In this document: positions 37,896 through 49,570 of the stretch, in pieces | Numbering within the stretch: position 1 is the stretch's first letter | How the letters are laid out: each line of letters begins with the position of its first letter | Origin: Ridgeia piscesae | Taxonomy: Eukaryota; Annelida; Polychaeta; Sabellida; Siboglinidae | Length of the DNA: 64,000 nucleotides | Direction of reading: 5' to 3' | NCBI GenBank assembly: GCA_025642075.2 | Contig: JAODUO010000052.1 | Location: 730,001-794,000 of the forward strand | Notes under the pieces: generated by a model | Told to the model about the DNA's origin: nothing | The model's input: the letters and a program-made list of their open reading frames with translations, nothing else | Database searches by the model: none | Program-made: the position numbers and the translations under genes

Positions 37896-38398
37896 TCACT
37901 GGTGAATGCAGTGGCATTAAGCCATGTTTGTGCTGGAGTTGCACTTAACAGCCGTGGCGTGGTGGTAATTATGCAGGTGTTCACAGTAGACTTTGGCTAT
38001 TGTTGTTGAACACAGTGTTTAGAGAGTGACTGACAGTGCGCCATTGGCCGGGTTGGCAGGAGCCTTGACTCGCGCTGTTCACTCGACAGACACAGGATGA
38101 CTGACGCGACACGACTATACAAGTCGACAAACACTGAAACGAGTTGATCCCGTCGGTTCAACAGCAGCGCTAAATAACGCTGTATGCCACTTAATGGCGT
38201 GACACGGCCGCACAATGAAAACAAGGCTCATCAAATTGGCAAGCGATTTAAATCAACACACCTGTTGAAGAGACCAATCAGTTGGCACCAGCGGGCTGCC
38301 TGCGAGTGGGGCTTTGCTTGAGTTTGTTTGCAATCGCCACCCAGACAGCCCTAGGTGTCAGGAAAATATTACGAGAATGTGAAGATAATGTACTGAGT
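37896..38398. other. unique sequence
   Basis: Higher GC than its surroundings, but no exon or RNA gene recognised. Confidence 0.5.
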
Positions 38399-39110
38399 GT
38401 GTGCCAATCTCTGTGTGGAGTCTCTATGTAGAGTCTGTGCCTGTGTGTCCATCTCTATGTAGAGTCTGTGCCTGTGTGTCCATCTCTATATGTAGCCTGT
38501 GTCTGTGTGTCCACCTCTATGTGTAGCCTGTGTCTGTGTGTCCACCTCTATGTGTAGCCTGTGTCGGTGTGTCCATCTCTATGTGGAGCCTGTGTCTGTG
38601 TGTCCATCTCTATGTGGAGCCTGTGTCTGTGTGTCCATCTCTATGTGGAGCCTGTGTATGTGTGTCCATCTCTATGTGGAGCCTGTGTCTGTGTGTCCAT
38701 CTCTATGTGGAGCCTGTGTCTGTGTGTCCATCTCTATGTGTAGCCTGTATCTGTGTGTCCATCTCTATGTGTAGCCTGTGTCTGTGTGTCCATCTCTATG
38801 TGTAGCCTGTGTCTGTGTGTCCATCTCTATGTGTAGCCTGTGTCTGTGTGTCCATCTCTATGTGTAGCCTGTATCTGTGTGTCCATCTCTATGTGTAGCC
38901 TGTGTCTGTGTGTTCATCTCTATGTGTAGCCTGTGTCTGTGTGTCCATCTCTATGTGTAGCCTGTGTCTGTGTGTTCATCTCTATGTGTAGCCTGTGTCT
39001 GTGTGTCTAACTCTATGTGTAGCCTGTGTCTGTGTGTCCATCTCTATGTGTAGCCTGTGTCTGTGTGTCCATCTCTATGTGTAGCCTGGGACTGTATGTC
39101 CAACTCTTGT
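38399..39110. repeat. 31-bp minisatellite, left block
   Basis: About 23 units with 'cctgtgtctgtgtgtccatc' and 'tctatgtgtag'. The variants 'gtgtag' and 'gtggag' cluster. The forward frames are stop-poor and give Cys/Val/Ser-rich pseudo-proteins that I do not accept as genes. Confidence 0.95.
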
Positions 39111-39320
39111 GGAGTCTGTGTCGTTAAGTCAGCCTATGTGTAGCCATGTGATGTGAAGCCGACATGAAGAGACGTAGAGGTAGTCATTAGTGAAGCCGAT
39201 GTTGAGAGTCAAAACCTAGTGAAGAGACTGAGTGACCATCTCATGGGCCTGGTCTGTGATGTCAACAGCCTATGTCAGCCGAAATATACAGATGTGACTA
39301 CATGTAGAGCCTGTGTACAA
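39111..39320. repeat. decayed interruption in the 31-bp array
   Basis: Pieces such as 'tatgtgtagcc' and 'gtgaagccgat' remain, but unit order is lost. This is either an old decayed part of the array or a separate insertion. Confidence 0.5.
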
Positions 39321-40018
39321 TGTGTGTCCGAGTCTCTATGTGTAGCTGTGTCTGTGTGTCCATCTCTATGTGGAGCCTGTGCTGTGTGTCCATCTCTATT
39401 GTAGCCTGTGTCTGTGTGTCAACTCTATGTGTAGCCTTGTCTGTGTGTTCACTTTTGGCCTTGTCGTGTGTTTATGTGTAGCCTGTTCTGTGTGTCCATC
39501 TCTATGTGGAGCCTGTGTCTGTGTGTCCATCTCTATGTGTAGCCTGTGTCTGTGTGTCCATCTCTATGTGGAGCCTGTGTCTGTGTGTCCATCTCTATGT
39601 GGAGCCTGTGTCTGTGTGTCCATCTCTATGTGTAGCCTGTGTCTGTGTGTCCATCTCTATGTGGAGCCTGTGTCTGTGTGTCCATCTCTATGTGTAGCCT
39701 GTGTCTGTGTGTCTAACTCTATGTGTAGCCTGTGTCTGTGTGTCCATCTCTATGTGGAGCCTGTGTCTGTGTGTCCATCTCTATGTGTAGCCTGTGTCTG
39801 TGTGTCCATCTCTATGTGGAGCCTGTGTCTGTGTGTTCATCTCTATGTGGAGCCTGTGTCTGTGTGTCCATCTCTATGTGGAGCCTGTGTCTGTGTGTCC
39901 ATCTCTATGTGGAGCCTGTATCTGTGTGTCCATCTTTATGTGTAGCCTGTGTATGTGTGTCTATTGGTATGTGGAGCCTGTGTATGTGCCCAACTCTGTG
40001 TGGAGTCTGTGTTTAAGT
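39321..40018. repeat. 31-bp minisatellite, right block
   Basis: Same unit as 38399-39110. The first 170 bp are irregular, then about 17 clean units follow, with 'gtggag' units more frequent than in the left block. Confidence 0.95.
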
Positions 40019-40595
40019 AGAGTGAGAGAGATAGAAGCGAATGAAGAGAGTAGAGGTAGATATTGAGTAGAAGAGATAGAGAGAGTAAAAAGAGAAGAGA
40101 GAGAGACATCTCACAAGGGGCTGAGATTAACAGCCTGGAGTCAGCCAGAAATAATGACAGAGGACTACAGATAACCTGGTAAAACAAATGTTTCCGAGTA
40201 CATGTGGCTACTGACAGTCTGTAGGACTGTCGTCTGAACAGGGGACAGAACCGCGGATTAGCCAGTAGCAGTCTGTGACAACAGGTTGTAAATTTCTTCT
40301 TTACAGCTCTGGCCTTAGAGAGAGAGATGGAGCCGCAGATGGCTGCCAGCTGCTTCAGAGGCTGGCGGTCTCGGTGCACACACGTAGAGGTGAAACTCAA
40401 TTTTCACGTTTCACAATGTTGTCGCCAGTGTCTACGTGGTCGTCCTACAGAGACCAGCCGGCACCTCACTGATGAAGTATTGTCCACTGGCCGATTGGGC
40501 ACAGCTCACCTGGGTATCTTGCTCTTGTCTCATGTCCTCCCATTGGTCTGTTCTCTTGTTACGTGTCCTCCCATTGGTCTGTTACTGTTTTCTTG

Positions 40596-40598
<3 letters not shown>
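40019..40598. other. unique sequence with a GA-rich start
   Basis: 40019-40110 is rich in 'gagagatagaag'-like purine runs. The rest is non-repetitive. A direct repeat 'cctcccattggtctgtt' at about 40537 and 40568 lies just before the TA tract. Open frames here have no recognised domain. Confidence 0.5.
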
Positions 40599-40648
<50 letters not shown>

Positions 40649-40676
40649 TGTGTATATATATATATATATATATATG
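40599..40676. repeat. (TA)n microsatellite
   Basis: Two TA runs separated by 'cagtgtg'. Confidence 0.95.
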
Positions 40677-40860
40677 TTTATAATGATAGAGACACTAATG
40701 AGTTATGACACAGATGGAATGAACAAGAGAATGGACCAACAGGGGATGCATTTTCCTCTCCCATCTCTTAGAGGACTGGAGACAGTGGTTTAGAAATCAA
40801 AGCAAGAACAGCTGGGGGGGACAAAAAACGAATAAAGAACACATAAAATTAAGACTTACG

Positions 40861-41411
40861 TTAAAGGGATATTCCTGTCAGGGAGAGGTTAACAGCATCT
40901 ACATACACATGTATAATATATTGTATAATATATTGGTTGTGCATAGTAATTGTGCACAAAGATCATTAATAAACAATTAATCCCAGTATAATTCTACCAT
41001 AAAATGCTGTGTTGGATTTAGGGCGCTGCTATCTTGAGGCACAGAACGTGCATGCGCCAGGGACGTAAGCGGTTTACGTCACTGGCGCATGCACGTTTGA
41101 ACATCCTACGTTTGTCCAATGGTATTTGATGTATCTAGCAAGTTGCGGTTTGCTTACATCACTATCACAATTAAGCGCAAGACTTCCGCCAAGCTTTGCC
41201 TTTTCCAACGTAAACGATTGGGTTTATGTCACTGGTTCAGTGCCTCAAGATGTCAGCGTCCTGAATGCAAGATAGCATAATTGTTGGTATAATTATACTA
41301 TAATTAATTGTTTATTAATGATCTTTGTTCATAATTACTCTGCACAACCAGTATGTTATATATATGTGAGTAAATACTGTGAATCTCTCACTGACTGGAG
41401 TATCCCTTTAA
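40861..41411. mobile_element. 551-bp MITE-like foldback element with TTAA ends
   Basis: The left end 'ttaaagggatattcctgtca' and the reverse complement of the right end 'ttaaagggatactccagtca' match at 26 of the first 30 positions. A second inverted block, 40934-40993 against 41291-41350, matches at 54 of 60. TTAA lies at both outer edges, as expected for piggyBac-type target duplication, though TA with longer TIRs is also possible. No transposase is encoded, so it would be non-autonomous. Nested in the left half is a hairpin with 24-bp arms (41045-41068 and 41074-41097). Confidence 0.82.
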
Positions 41412-42159
41412 GGTCAACCTTACCCTGGACATACCTGAAACTCTCCTGCTAGTGCTAACCGCACAAAGCAGATGTTATTGCCTCGAGAGTCTTGTCTCTC
41501 CAGAAAGGAAATGAGAAGCCAATAGGAAAGAAAGAACGGTCGATTTCCATCTGAAGCAGTAGGTTTGTACAACTGTTTTGCAAAGCTGAATGATACGATC
41601 ACCATGTTCCTTGATTAGTTGTTGTTTAGTACAAACAAATTGAGTGATCACGTGCAGCTAACTTATCTTAATCTGTTATACCTGTTATACACTTAGTTGA
41701 GGCTGTAAATACGTGATATGATTTCTGAGGTTCTGCGGTGGCATGTAAATGATCGTTGATAGAAATTTAACAATCTGTTGTGGCTCAATATAACTCCCCA
41801 ACTGTTTGTATGGGACAGTAAGTCCGGTGGATTTGATTATAAACACTTCAGTTTATGACTTCAAATGCAGCTGCAGCAGACTGATATAGACCTACCTGGT
41901 TGCTTTTATGACCCCAGAATCTGCAGTTGATGTTTTGGGTCACTTACAATGGTCTCTTATCACTGCCATGGCAGTGGCTGGGTTGTCATATCAATCACCT
42001 CAGACTGTGCCTTCACCCAGAAGGGTAATTTAATTATCAGCGGGTCACTAACTGATTGATAAGTAAAACCAGAGTGAATGTCATGTTATTGATAAATAGT
42101 TCAGTTATGGTGGAAGCAAGTTGGTCTTTGTCTGTTGCTGTGTTTGCGTGCAGTCAGTC
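41412..42159. other. unique sequence
   Basis: No array or supported exon. Confidence 0.5.
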
Positions 42160-42983
42160 TTGCGTGTTACCATTCAGTGCAGTGTCTGGTGCAGATTTTA
42201 TGACACTTACCATTTAGTGTGTATCTGGCACAGAAGTCGTGAGTGTTACCATTCAGTGCAGTGTCTGGTGCAGGTTTTATGACACTTACCATTTAGTGTG
42301 TATCTGTCACAGAAGTCGTGAGTGTTACCATTCAGTGCAGTGTCTGGTGCAGGTTTTATGACACTTACCATTTAGTGTGTATCTGGCATAGAAGTCGTGA
42401 GTGTTACCATTCAGTGCAGTGTGTCTGGTGCAGGTTTTATGACACTTACCATTTAGTGTGTATCTGGCACAGAAGTCGTGAGTGTTACCATTCAGTGCAG
42501 TGTGTCTGGTGCAGGTTTTATGACACTTACCATTTAGTGTGTATCTGGCACAGAAGTCGTGAGTGTTACCATTCAGTGCAGTGTGTCTGGTGCAGATTTT
42601 ATGACACTTACAATTTAGTGTGTATCTGTCACAGAAGTCGTGAGTGTTACCATTCAGTGCAGTGTCTGGTGCAGATTTTATGACACTTACCATTTAGTGT
42701 GTATCTGTCACAGAAGTCATGAGTGTTACCATTCAGTGCAGTGTCTGGTGCAGGTTTTATGACACTTACCATTTAGTGTGTATCTGTCACAGAAGTCGTG
42801 AGTGTTACCATTCAGTGCAGTGTCTGGTGCAGGTTTTATGACACTTACCATTTAGTGTGTATCTGTCACAGAAGTCGTGAGTGTTACCATTCAGTGCAGT
42901 GTCTGGTGCAGGTTTTATGACACTTACCATTTAGTGTGTATCTGTCACAGAAGTCGTGAGTGTTACCATTCAGTGCAGTGTCT
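42160..42983. repeat. 79/81-bp minisatellite
   Basis: About ten units joining 'gtgttaccattcagtgcagt', 'gtctggtgcaggttttatga', 'cacttaccatttagtgtgta' and 'tctgtcacagaagtcgtga'. The unit is itself an old dimer: 'ttaccattcagtg..tctggtgcag' and 'ttaccatttagtg..tctgtcacag' align. Some units have an extra 'gt' (81 bp). The minus strand of each unit contains 'atggtaagtgt', which resembles a splice donor. Confidence 0.94.
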
Positions 42984-43600
42984 GTGTAGAACAGGGACAC
43001 CAGGCGAAATGAATTTGTCAGTGCTATATAACAACCGTAGAGTCAGGGGTAGGGGGCTGATATGTGTGGCATACTTTGTCACATACACACCCATGAACAG
43101 ATCCACACACATGCACACGCACACACACATGCATGCATGCATGCATGCTTGTATGCACACACATCTGCTTATGCCTCCCACACACCTTGATGAGCCACCA
43201 TGCAATGCTAACTGATCACTAAGTCACCCTCCATCAAACTCCTCCCTCTGTCTACCTTGCTCTGTGTCTCCCTCCCAACGTCCGTCTTTCTTCGCCAGCT
43301 TCTGCCCCAGTGAAGGTTGGACACCCAGAGTAACCACGACTTGGGCTGACAACACACACACCTACTTAACACAGAATCAGTGAGGGCTGTTGGGTTACAT
43401 AGCGTCTGATGTATGAGTAGGAGAGTAGAAATCTATGTACGTCGACCGATACATAACAATTAGAGTTGAGACCGCTGGATGTGAGACTGAGTGAGACCGT
43501 GTGTGCACAAGTAGGAGACTGGTGCCAGGTCTCTGCATGCTGCTCTCTGATTAGAACCACAAATAAACAGACAAGATCTGTTGCCAAAGAAATCACAGCA
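42984..43600. other. unique sequence with CA and TGCA patches
   Basis: 43100-43160 carries CA repeats and 'atgcatgcatgcatgc'. Nothing else is recognised. Confidence 0.5.
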
Positions 43601-43832
43601 ATAGTCATGATGACAGTCATGATGTCACATCGTGCAACAGTCATAACAACAATGATGATGACAGTCACAATGACAGTCATGATTTCTCTGTGACAACAGT
43701 CATGATGACAACTCTCTGTGACAACAGTCATGATGACATTCATGATGACAGTCATGATGACAGTTCTCTGTTACAACAGTCATGATGACACTTCTCTGTG
43801 ACAGCAGTCATGATGACAGTCCTCTGTGTGAC
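43601..43832. repeat. irregular 'gacagtcatgat' tandem array
   Basis: Units of 14-30 bp combining 'acagtcatgatgac' with 'ttctctgtgacaac'. The order is irregular. Confidence 0.82.
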
Positions 43833-44125
43833 ATTATTCCACCAGTTCTCATGCCCTGGGTCGTTCAGGTTACTACCCCACCCAGTGACCCAGGCATCTA
43901 GATACACTCAATACAGTTGCCCTCAAAAGACACACACGTTAACCTGATACCCCGCCCTGTAAAAAGCACCTGATAATTGTGAGATCTGAAAGAGGAAACG
44001 TGTTGATAAAGGTCGGCCCTCGGCCATTGTGGTAGACTTCTACAAACAGGAAGGGCTGATGTCTTGCATGAGTTCTTTTTATGACTACATATATCAGACA
44101 TAAAAAGGTGCTGCATTGTAGCTCT
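43833..44125. other. unique spacer
   Basis: No gene or array. Confidence 0.45.
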
Positions 44126-44775
44126 GTGTATGCAATGGTCTGTGTATTGCATCAGTGGTCTGTATGCTGTATTCAGTGGTCTGTGTACTGCATCAGTGGT
44201 CTGTGTACTGCATCAGTGGTCTGTATGCTGTATTCAGTGGTCTGTGTACTGGATCAGCGGTCTGTGTACTGCATCAGTGGTCTGTGTACTGCATCTGTGG
44301 TCTATGTATAGCATCAGTGGTCTGTGTACTGCATCAGTGGTCTGTGTACTGCATCTGTGGTCTATGTATAGCATCAGTGGTCTGTGTACTGCATCAGTGG
44401 TCTGTGTACTGCATCAGTGGTCTGTGTACTGCATCAGTGGTCTGTGTACTACATCAGTGGTCTGTATGCTGTATGCAGAGGTCTGTGTACTCCATCAGTG
44501 GTCTGTATGCTGTATTCAGAGGTATGTGTACTGGATCAGTGGTCTGTGTACTGCATCAGTGGTCTGTGTACTGCATCAGTGGTATGTGTACTGCATCAGT
44601 GGTATGTGTACTACGTCAGTGGTCTGTATACTACGTCAGTGGTCTGTATACTATGTCAGTGGTCTGTGTACTATGTCAGTGGTCTGTGTACTACGTCAGT
44701 GGTCTGTGTACTACATCAGTGGTCTGTGTACTGCATGCATTGGTCCATGTTTTGTGAAGTGGTCTGTGTGCTGTA
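44126..44775. repeat. 20-bp minisatellite
   Basis: About 32 units of 'ggtctgtgtactgcatcagt'. Longer variants ('tgtatgctgtattcagtgg') recur, and a 60-bp block with 'gcatctgtggtctatgtata' occurs twice (about 44290 and 44350). Toward the right end 'ctacgtcagt' and 'ctatgtcagt' variants take over. Confidence 0.95.
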
Positions 44776-45404
44776 TGACGTAGTAATCGTATTCACCCAT
44801 TTGCCCAATCTCATGAGCAGCTGGACTGTTTTGTATTTTCAAGTACTTGCTTCTATATCCTGGCACTGATGTAGTCAGCAGCAGTGACTTTTGGCTGACA
44901 TTGCAGCTTGTGTCATGTATATGACAATACCGCCTGCTTCGCCGTGGTGCACTGCTTTATGCTGCGGGTGTTGACAACAGGAAATGGCCGTGTCTGAAGA
45001 CAATTGAGAAGTCTCACTGACAGTTCTCGCATTCACCGCCCTGCTTCGTTGACTTACCTAGACTTGATGGGGTGCTTAATAGATGGCGTGGGTGTGGGTG
45101 ACTTGAAGACTTTCTCACCATGTCTCTTTATGCCTGCTCTCGGCACTTCCGTTTCCTCTGTCCGGGGCGGGGCGGCTACCCTCTACAGCTGTGGTATGTA
45201 GAGTGATGGACTGACTGGCCTGTTACCCCTGGCGTGTTACCCCGGTGTATTGTGAGGGATTAAATAATGGACTTGTTGAGGTTATATTTAGCACTGACTC
45301 TCCATCACTGTCACATAAATGACATCAGCTCTAATATTGTCACATACATAATTATTAACAAGAGAGAGTTTCAGAAGGTAGAGTTACAAACATTGATCTT
45401 GACA
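44776..45404. other. unique sequence
   Basis: No array or supported exon. Confidence 0.5.
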
Positions 45405-45765
45405 CAGTCAGCAGTGGTCAGTGGTGGTCAGCTATAAGCAATGGCCAGCAGGGATCACTAATGGTCATGAATGGTCAGTAGTAGTTAGCAGCATGGTCAG
45501 CATTGGTCAAGAAAACTCACTTGTTTACTCAGTTGTGAACAGCAATAATCAGTTTTCAGTAATGGTCAAGAGTGGTCAGTGGTAGTCAGTAATAGTTGGC
45601 AAATGGTCAGGAGTGCTCACTGGCATAGTCAGCAGAGATCAGCAATAATAAATAGTCAGCAATAGTCAGCAATGACCAGTGATGGTCAAGAGTGGTCAGT
45701 GCTAGTCAGCAATAGTCAGCAATGGTCAACAATGGTCACTGGTCCAGTCAGCAGTGGTCAGCACA
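45405..45765. repeat. degenerate 'ggtcagcaat' repeat
   Basis: Irregular short units such as 'agtggtcagtggtagtcag' and 'tagtcagcaatggtca', spaced 8-20 bp apart. Confidence 0.75.
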
Positions 45766-46090
45766 GACGTGTCTGGGGCGGGGAAGATAACCTATTCTGG
45801 GGACGGAGGCTGTCTCGAGTGGCAGTGAGACAACGTGCTCTGACAGCGTGTCCCTGGTTATTGCATTCGCCTCATCTCTCTCACTGCCCTCCATTTCACC
45901 ACATTCAGCGCCTGTCAAACACAATTGGCATTCTGTCTTGCGTTTGTTGTGTTCTCTCGGCAGCCGCATGCGTCTAACATCGCTAATACACTCGCACGGT
46001 GCACGCCGCCACTTTTTCACATCAACCGCGTTCGATGACGCGATTCGATTGCACCCAGCCAACGCCACACCACTCAAGTAACTCAAGTAG
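45766..46090. other. unique sequence
   Basis: Higher GC, with overlapping open frames on both strands (about 45672-46095) but no recognisable domain. I do not call a gene. Confidence 0.45.
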
Positions 46091-46818
46091 CACACCAGTC
46101 CAACACCACATCTAACACCTTGTCACAACACCATATGACGCCAGCACTACTGTAACACCAGACCACTCCAACACCACATCAAACATACATAATTCCAACA
46201 CCACTCCAGAACCACATCACTCTAAATACACTCCAACACCACATCACTCTAAATACACTCCAACACCACATCACTCTAAATACACTCCAACACCACATCA
46301 CTCTAAATACACTCCAACACCACATCACTCTAAATACACTCCAACACCACATCACTCTAAATACACTCCAACACCACATCACTCTAAATACACTCCAACA
46401 CCACATCACTCTAAATACACTCCAACACCACATCACTCTAAATACACTCCAACACCACATCACTCTAAATCCACTGCAACACCACATCACTCTAAATACA
46501 CTCCAACACCACATCACTCTAAATACACTCCAACACCACATCACTCTAAATACACTCCAACACCATTCCAACACCACATCACTCAAACACTATTCCAACA
46601 CACCAGTCTAACACCATTCAAACATCACTCCAACACCACTCTAACACCATTCCAATACCACATTATTCCAACACCACAGGAAAACCATATCACTCCAACA
46701 CCACAACAATACTATATCAGTCCAATACTGCAACATCATTACACCACTCCAACACTAAATGATTGCAACACCACTCTACTCCAACACGATAACTCTCCAA
46801 CACTCCAGCATCACACCA
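46091..46818. repeat. 27-bp minisatellite with degenerate flanks
   Basis: The core (46205-46565) has 13 near-identical units of 'aacaccacatcactctaaat' plus 'acactcc'. Both flanks are decayed 'ctccaacaccac' material of variable spacing. The minus-strand frame of 135 codons ('FRVMWCWSV'-like) is a repeat by-product, 27 being a multiple of three. Confidence 0.94.
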
Positions 46819-48094
46819 CACAATTAGGAATAAATAGGACATAACCTGGTAATCTGAGTCAATGTAAATAAACTTACCATATTCCTGGATGCAGCATGCA
46901 GGTGTGTGTACACATGCATGCATGCACACCCTTCCACACACCTGTTAGCTGACGAACAGTTTGAAAGCGGAAATGACAAAAACTGGTGTGTTCTAAATCT
47001 AAACCCCAAAAGTTGGTCTGATGAGTGAACCCCAAAACAATGGCGCCCCCTTGAGTTGAGTTAGTCAATCATTGGGTTGTCTAGTAAAGTCACCCTGCCA
47101 CCTTGTCATTCCAACTTGGCTAGTTATGCCGGCATGCCAGTCATATGCCATTAATGACACCACTGTGACATGCTTGTCATTTGTGATTGTGCTAAATCTG
47201 TCACTGTGTCCATTTGTGTCAATGTTTAAATGTGTCACTGTGTCAGCGTAACTGTCAGTGTGTCAGAGATTCTGTTCAGTTGGTGCCACTGATTGACAAA
47301 ATGTCTGATGTCACATGTCGTAGCATCTGTAATTTCATACGTATGATGTCATACGGTGTCAGGTTCACAGGGCCATTGTGTCAGTGTTGTCACCAAAGCT
47401 GGTAAAGTATTGTCACCAAACCTGGTGACAATAATGACAATATTGATGATATAATACTGACACTCTGATACTATACTCATGTTGATGTTGTGATATTTGT
47501 CGAGACATCGCTGAGAGTGTATTGACAGTTTAGTAATGTTACTGGTGTGACATTGGTGACAATGTATTGACAATATTGTGATATACAACATCTATGTAGT
47601 ATGACATTGGTGCCAGTGTATTGACACTGATTTTTGACAGTGTACTTATATCAATGATATGACACATTAAAACAGCCATAAATTGTTTCACTTAGTGCAC
47701 GGCTGATGTTGAGATATGCAGCAACATGTGATTTGAAGTGTGATTATGAATACATCACATTAATCACGGACCTGGAAGCAATGAGTGTCAATCAAGACAG
47801 CTGATAAAGTAGCTCCCACTGACCGAACAAAAGGTTGATAGAAAGCAATAAAACACAGCCGGGTTATCAGTGGGATAGTTCGTTGTAGACAAGCATAGAA
47901 TCATGTATGAGTTGTGGTAAATGGCAGCTTCAGCACGCAGATAAGGACAGCATGAGACAATGGCGGAGACCTTGATCCCTTATTGGTGGTAGTCTTAGCA
48001 AGCGATCATACTGATAGGTGACAACAAAGGGTTTGTGGTGACACACATGGACAGTCTCCTATTGTCATGTGATTTAGTGATATGTCCAGGTAGA
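46819..48094. other. unique sequence with weak old repeats
   Basis: 47150-47290 has scattered 'tgtcactgtgtca' pieces. 47390-47640 has 'tggtgacaatgtattgaca' and 'attggtgccagtgtattgac'. These are too degenerate to define units. No gene is supported. Confidence 0.5.
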
Positions 48095-48690
48095 AAAACT
48101 ATGTAGGAGGACTGGGAAGGAAGATGGGTAGGAAGACAGGGTAGGAGGACCGGGTGGGAGGACCGGGTGGGAGGAGCGGGTGGGAGGAGTGGGTGGGAGG
48201 AGTGGGTGGGAGGAGTGGGTGGGAGGAGTGGGTGGGAGGAGTGGGTGGGAGGAGTGGGTGGGAGAGTGGGTGGGGGGGGTGGTGGGGGGTGGGTGGGGGG
48301 GGTGGGTGGGTGGGGTGGGGGGGGGGGGGTGGGGGGTGGGGTGGGGGGGGTGGGTGGGGGGGGGTGGGGGGAGGGTGGGAGGAGTGGGTGGGAGGAGTGG
48401 GTGGGAGGAGTGGATGGGAGGAGTGGGTGGGAGGAGTGGGTGGGAGGAGTGGGTGGGAGGAGTGGGTGGGAGGAGTGGGTGGGAGGAGTGGGTGGGAGGA
48501 GTGGGGATGGGAGGAGTGGGTGGGAGGAGGGTGGGAGGAGTGGAGTGGGAGGAGTGGGTGGGAGGAGTGGGTGGGAGGAGTGGGTGGGAGGAGTGGGTGG
48601 GAGGAGTGGGTGGGAGGAGTGGGTGGGAGGAGTGGGTGGGAGGACCGGGTGAGGAGGACCGGGTAGGAGGACCGGGTAGGAGAACCAGGT
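48095..48690. repeat. 13-bp G-rich minisatellite with poly-G core
   Basis: Units of 'gtgggtgggagga', about 40 in total. The middle (48255-48378) is almost only G and T with G runs of 4-14. Three forward frames are open (Gly/Trp/Glu/Ser), an expected by-product of a 13-bp unit without stops. Confidence 0.95.
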
Positions 48691-49570
48691 AGGTTGATTT
48701 GGTGATGTCAGTTCAGCTGGTCTTCCTCAGCTTCCTCTGGGTTCTTTGGAGAGTTGCTTGAGGCAGATCTGTGACAGCAATCAGAGACACACATCAATCA
48801 CCCTGACTGATCGTTCACTCTCTCTCTCTGTAATGCACACTTGTAGCCAGACTCATGATGTCATTACACATTTGGAAAACATCTGATTTGTGTTTGTATC
48901 TGCTGCAGGAAGTTAAGGATAAACAGGTGATGGATGCGAAAGCATCTAATTGTATGCCCCCCATCTGTGTCCAGTGTCCACCCTATTGGCTCCCTTGTCC
49001 ACCCTGTGTACCACCCCATGCACCCTCCAGGGACCCCTGCAATCCCGGGAAATTCCTATTCTCCCTAGGTACCCCAATCACCTATGCTGGGCAAACGCTG
49101 GAGGTAGAGTTGACAGTGTCTGCCTGTTACTTCCAAATTGGTCATTATAGTCCACACAAACACCATTGATATATGGACAGTGTCTGGTAACCAGATGTAC
49201 TCATTCAGCTTCCTAGAAGATCTGGGGTCTAAAAGCGCTTTTCTTCTCAGATTCATCAACTATCTGTATTGATATGTTTATCTTGGAAGCAAGACTTCCA
49301 TAAGTATCGCTTCAGTTCTTTCATAGTAAAAATAGTACATTTTAACAACAACAAACAACCAGCAGAGTTTTTCAGTCCAACCGTCTGTTTCACAGGTGAA
49401 TACTGCTGTGTCTTAAATGAGCCAATTTGCTGCTTCTCCCAGAAGTATTCAGCCATTGACCTTGCGATCTTTGGTCTTTCTGAGGCGGAGTGATGGAGGG
49501 AGAGATGCAGAGCGACGGCACTTTGACATTATCAAACATTTGTTGCACTCAGCTGTCAGAGGCTCAACAA
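48691..49570. other. unique sequence
   Basis: A 104-codon frame (48855-49169) contains a possible acceptor 'tgctgcag' at about 48909 and Pro/Cys-rich text, but no conserved domain or convincing donor. I leave it unassigned. Confidence 0.4.

Noticed and set aside
35898..37984. Minus-strand Thr/His/Pro/Asn-rich 'repeat proteins' of 300-370 codons
   Set aside because: They are produced by the 32/11-bp minisatellite. Several frames read equally well, and the units are not kept in one frame.
38499..40066. Cys/Val/Ser-rich forward frames that could suggest a secreted cysteine-rich protein
   Set aside because: The 31-bp units rotate through three frames, the cysteines come from 'tgtgtc' repetition, and there is no signal peptide or disulfide framework.
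48154..48692. Gly/Trp/Glu/Ser-rich open frames of about 170 codons in three forward phases
   Set aside because: A 13-bp unit without stops shifts frame at every copy, so all three frames look alike.
48855..49169. Possible exon with Pro/Cys-rich text after 'tgctgcag'
   Set aside because: No recognised domain, low-complexity composition, and no convincing donor in frame.
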